Shown: piece after piece, positions 6,261-6,643 of the stretch
Layout: each line of letters starts with the position of its first letter
Numbering within the stretch: the stretch's first letter is position 1
Assembly (NCBI GenBank): GCA_029946045.1
Contig: JAQSDS010000080.1
Coordinates: 1-6,643 of the forward strand
DNA from: Rhodoferax sp.
GTDB lineage: Bacteria; Pseudomonadota; Gammaproteobacteria; Burkholderiales; Burkholderiaceae_C
Direction: 5' to 3'
Length of the DNA stretch: 6,643 nt
Made by a program: the position numbers and the translations under genes
The notes under the pieces: generated by a model
Seen by the model: only the letters and a program-made list of their open reading frames with translations
What the model was told of the DNA's origin: nothing
The model's database searches: none

Positions 6261-6643
6261 ACGTGCAACAAGTTTTGGCGCAGTTCGAAGCCACTGGCAA
6301 AGAAACCGCTTTTCACAACCGCCACATCAAGCCCCAGATCTATGCTGATCTGAACGGCAGCAACTGGCGTTTGAAAGACTACGAAGCACGCGGCGGCTAC
6401 CAGGCCTTGCGCAAGGTGCTGGGTCTGGATGGCGGCGCCGGTCTGACGCAGGACCAGGTGATCGCCACGGTCAAGGAATCAGCCTTGCGCGGACGCGGTG
6501 GTGCGGGTTTTCCGACCGGCCTCAAGTGGAGTTTCATGCCGCGCCAGTTTCCGGGCCAAAAATACCTGGTTTGCAACTCGGACGAAGGCGAGCCTGGCAC
6601 CTGTAAAGACCGCGAGATCATGCAGTTCAACCCGCATATCGTG
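6257..6643 (+). CDS. nuoF: NADH-quinone oxidoreductase subunit F, N-terminal part
   Basis: NuoF (51-kDa subunit) binds NADH and FMN and carries a [4Fe-4S] cluster, so it is the electron entry point of complex I. Only the first 129 codons are in the window, against more than 400 in the family; the frame is open to the last base. Visible are the N-terminal segment leading to [13 protein letters not shown] (39-51), the FMN/NADH glycine-rich loop [15 protein letters not shown] (77-91), and [16 protein letters not shown] (104-119), which also contributes to the flavin site. The C-terminal cluster cysteines lie beyond the window. The ATG at 6257 overlaps the nuoE stop as ATGA, and GAGGTGA (6246-6252) gives a good ribosome site 4 bp away. 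The family motifs leave little doubt. Confidence 0.97.
   Translation, partial: MNVQQVLAQFEATGKETAFHNRHIKPQIYADLNGSNWRLKDYEARGGYQALRKVLGLDGGAGLTQDQVIATVKESALRGRGGAGFPTGLKWSFMPRQFPGQKYLVCNSDEGEPGTCKDREIMQFNPHIV

Noticed and set aside
1..6643. A novel system, mobile element, CRISPR array, toxin-antitoxin pair or defence island
   Set aside because: The plus strand is almost fully covered by recognisable housekeeping genes in conserved order. No repeat array, transposase, integrase or foreign-looking stretch was seen, although a tRNA (a frequent integration site) is present.

Overview
This window is an ordinary, well-conserved housekeeping region of a betaproteobacterium. It is most likely of the order Burkholderiales, and family Comamonadaceae (Rhodoferax, Polaromonas or Limnohabitans-like) is the best guess. 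The assignment rests on gene order (pnp, quinone oxidoreductase, tpiA, secG, tRNA-Leu, nuoA-F), on the residue-level character of NuoB and NuoD, and on moderate-to-high GC with G/C-biased third positions. It is inference from recall; no database search was made. Every gene lies on the + strand.

Layout. (1) 1-590: the last 195 codons of pnp (polynucleotide phosphorylase), with the end of the catalytic core, the KH domain and the S1 domain. (2) 654-1649: a zinc-free MDR-family quinone oxidoreductase of the PIG3 type. (3) 1646-2389: tpiA, joined to the preceding gene by an ATGA stop/start overlap. (4) 2427-2780: secG, preceded by a hairpin plus U-rich stretch over the tpiA stop and followed by another hairpin. 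(5) 2899-2983: tRNA-Leu with anticodon GAG and encoded CCA. (6) 3042-6643: nuoA, nuoB, nuoC, nuoD and nuoE complete, and the first 129 codons of nuoF, cut by the window end. These encode NADH:ubiquinone oxidoreductase (complex I). The only non-coding stretches are short: 591-653, 2390-2426, 2781-2898 and 2984-3041.

How the genes work together. NuoE and NuoF belong to the NADH-oxidising module, NuoB, NuoC and NuoD form the connecting and quinone-reducing module, and NuoA is a membrane subunit at the junction between the arms. The nuo genes are packed with 4 to 11 bp spacings or 4 bp overlaps, as expected for one operon that should continue past the window. tpiA (glycolysis), secG (protein export), pnp (RNA decay) and the tRNA are functionally separate neighbours kept together by conserved synteny.

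I found no undescribed system, mobile element, CRISPR array or defence locus. The parts worth a second look are regulatory. The 58 bp between the tRNA and nuoA hold a near-consensus FNR/Anr-type box (TTGAC-N4-ATCAA) inside a perfect 8 bp inverted repeat, with a -10-like element placed so that the nuoA transcript could be leaderless. At nuoC/nuoD, a small hairpin containing the nuoC stop codon could bring a distant GGAGG within reach of the nuoD start codon. A hairpin across the tpiA stop may act as an attenuator before secG.
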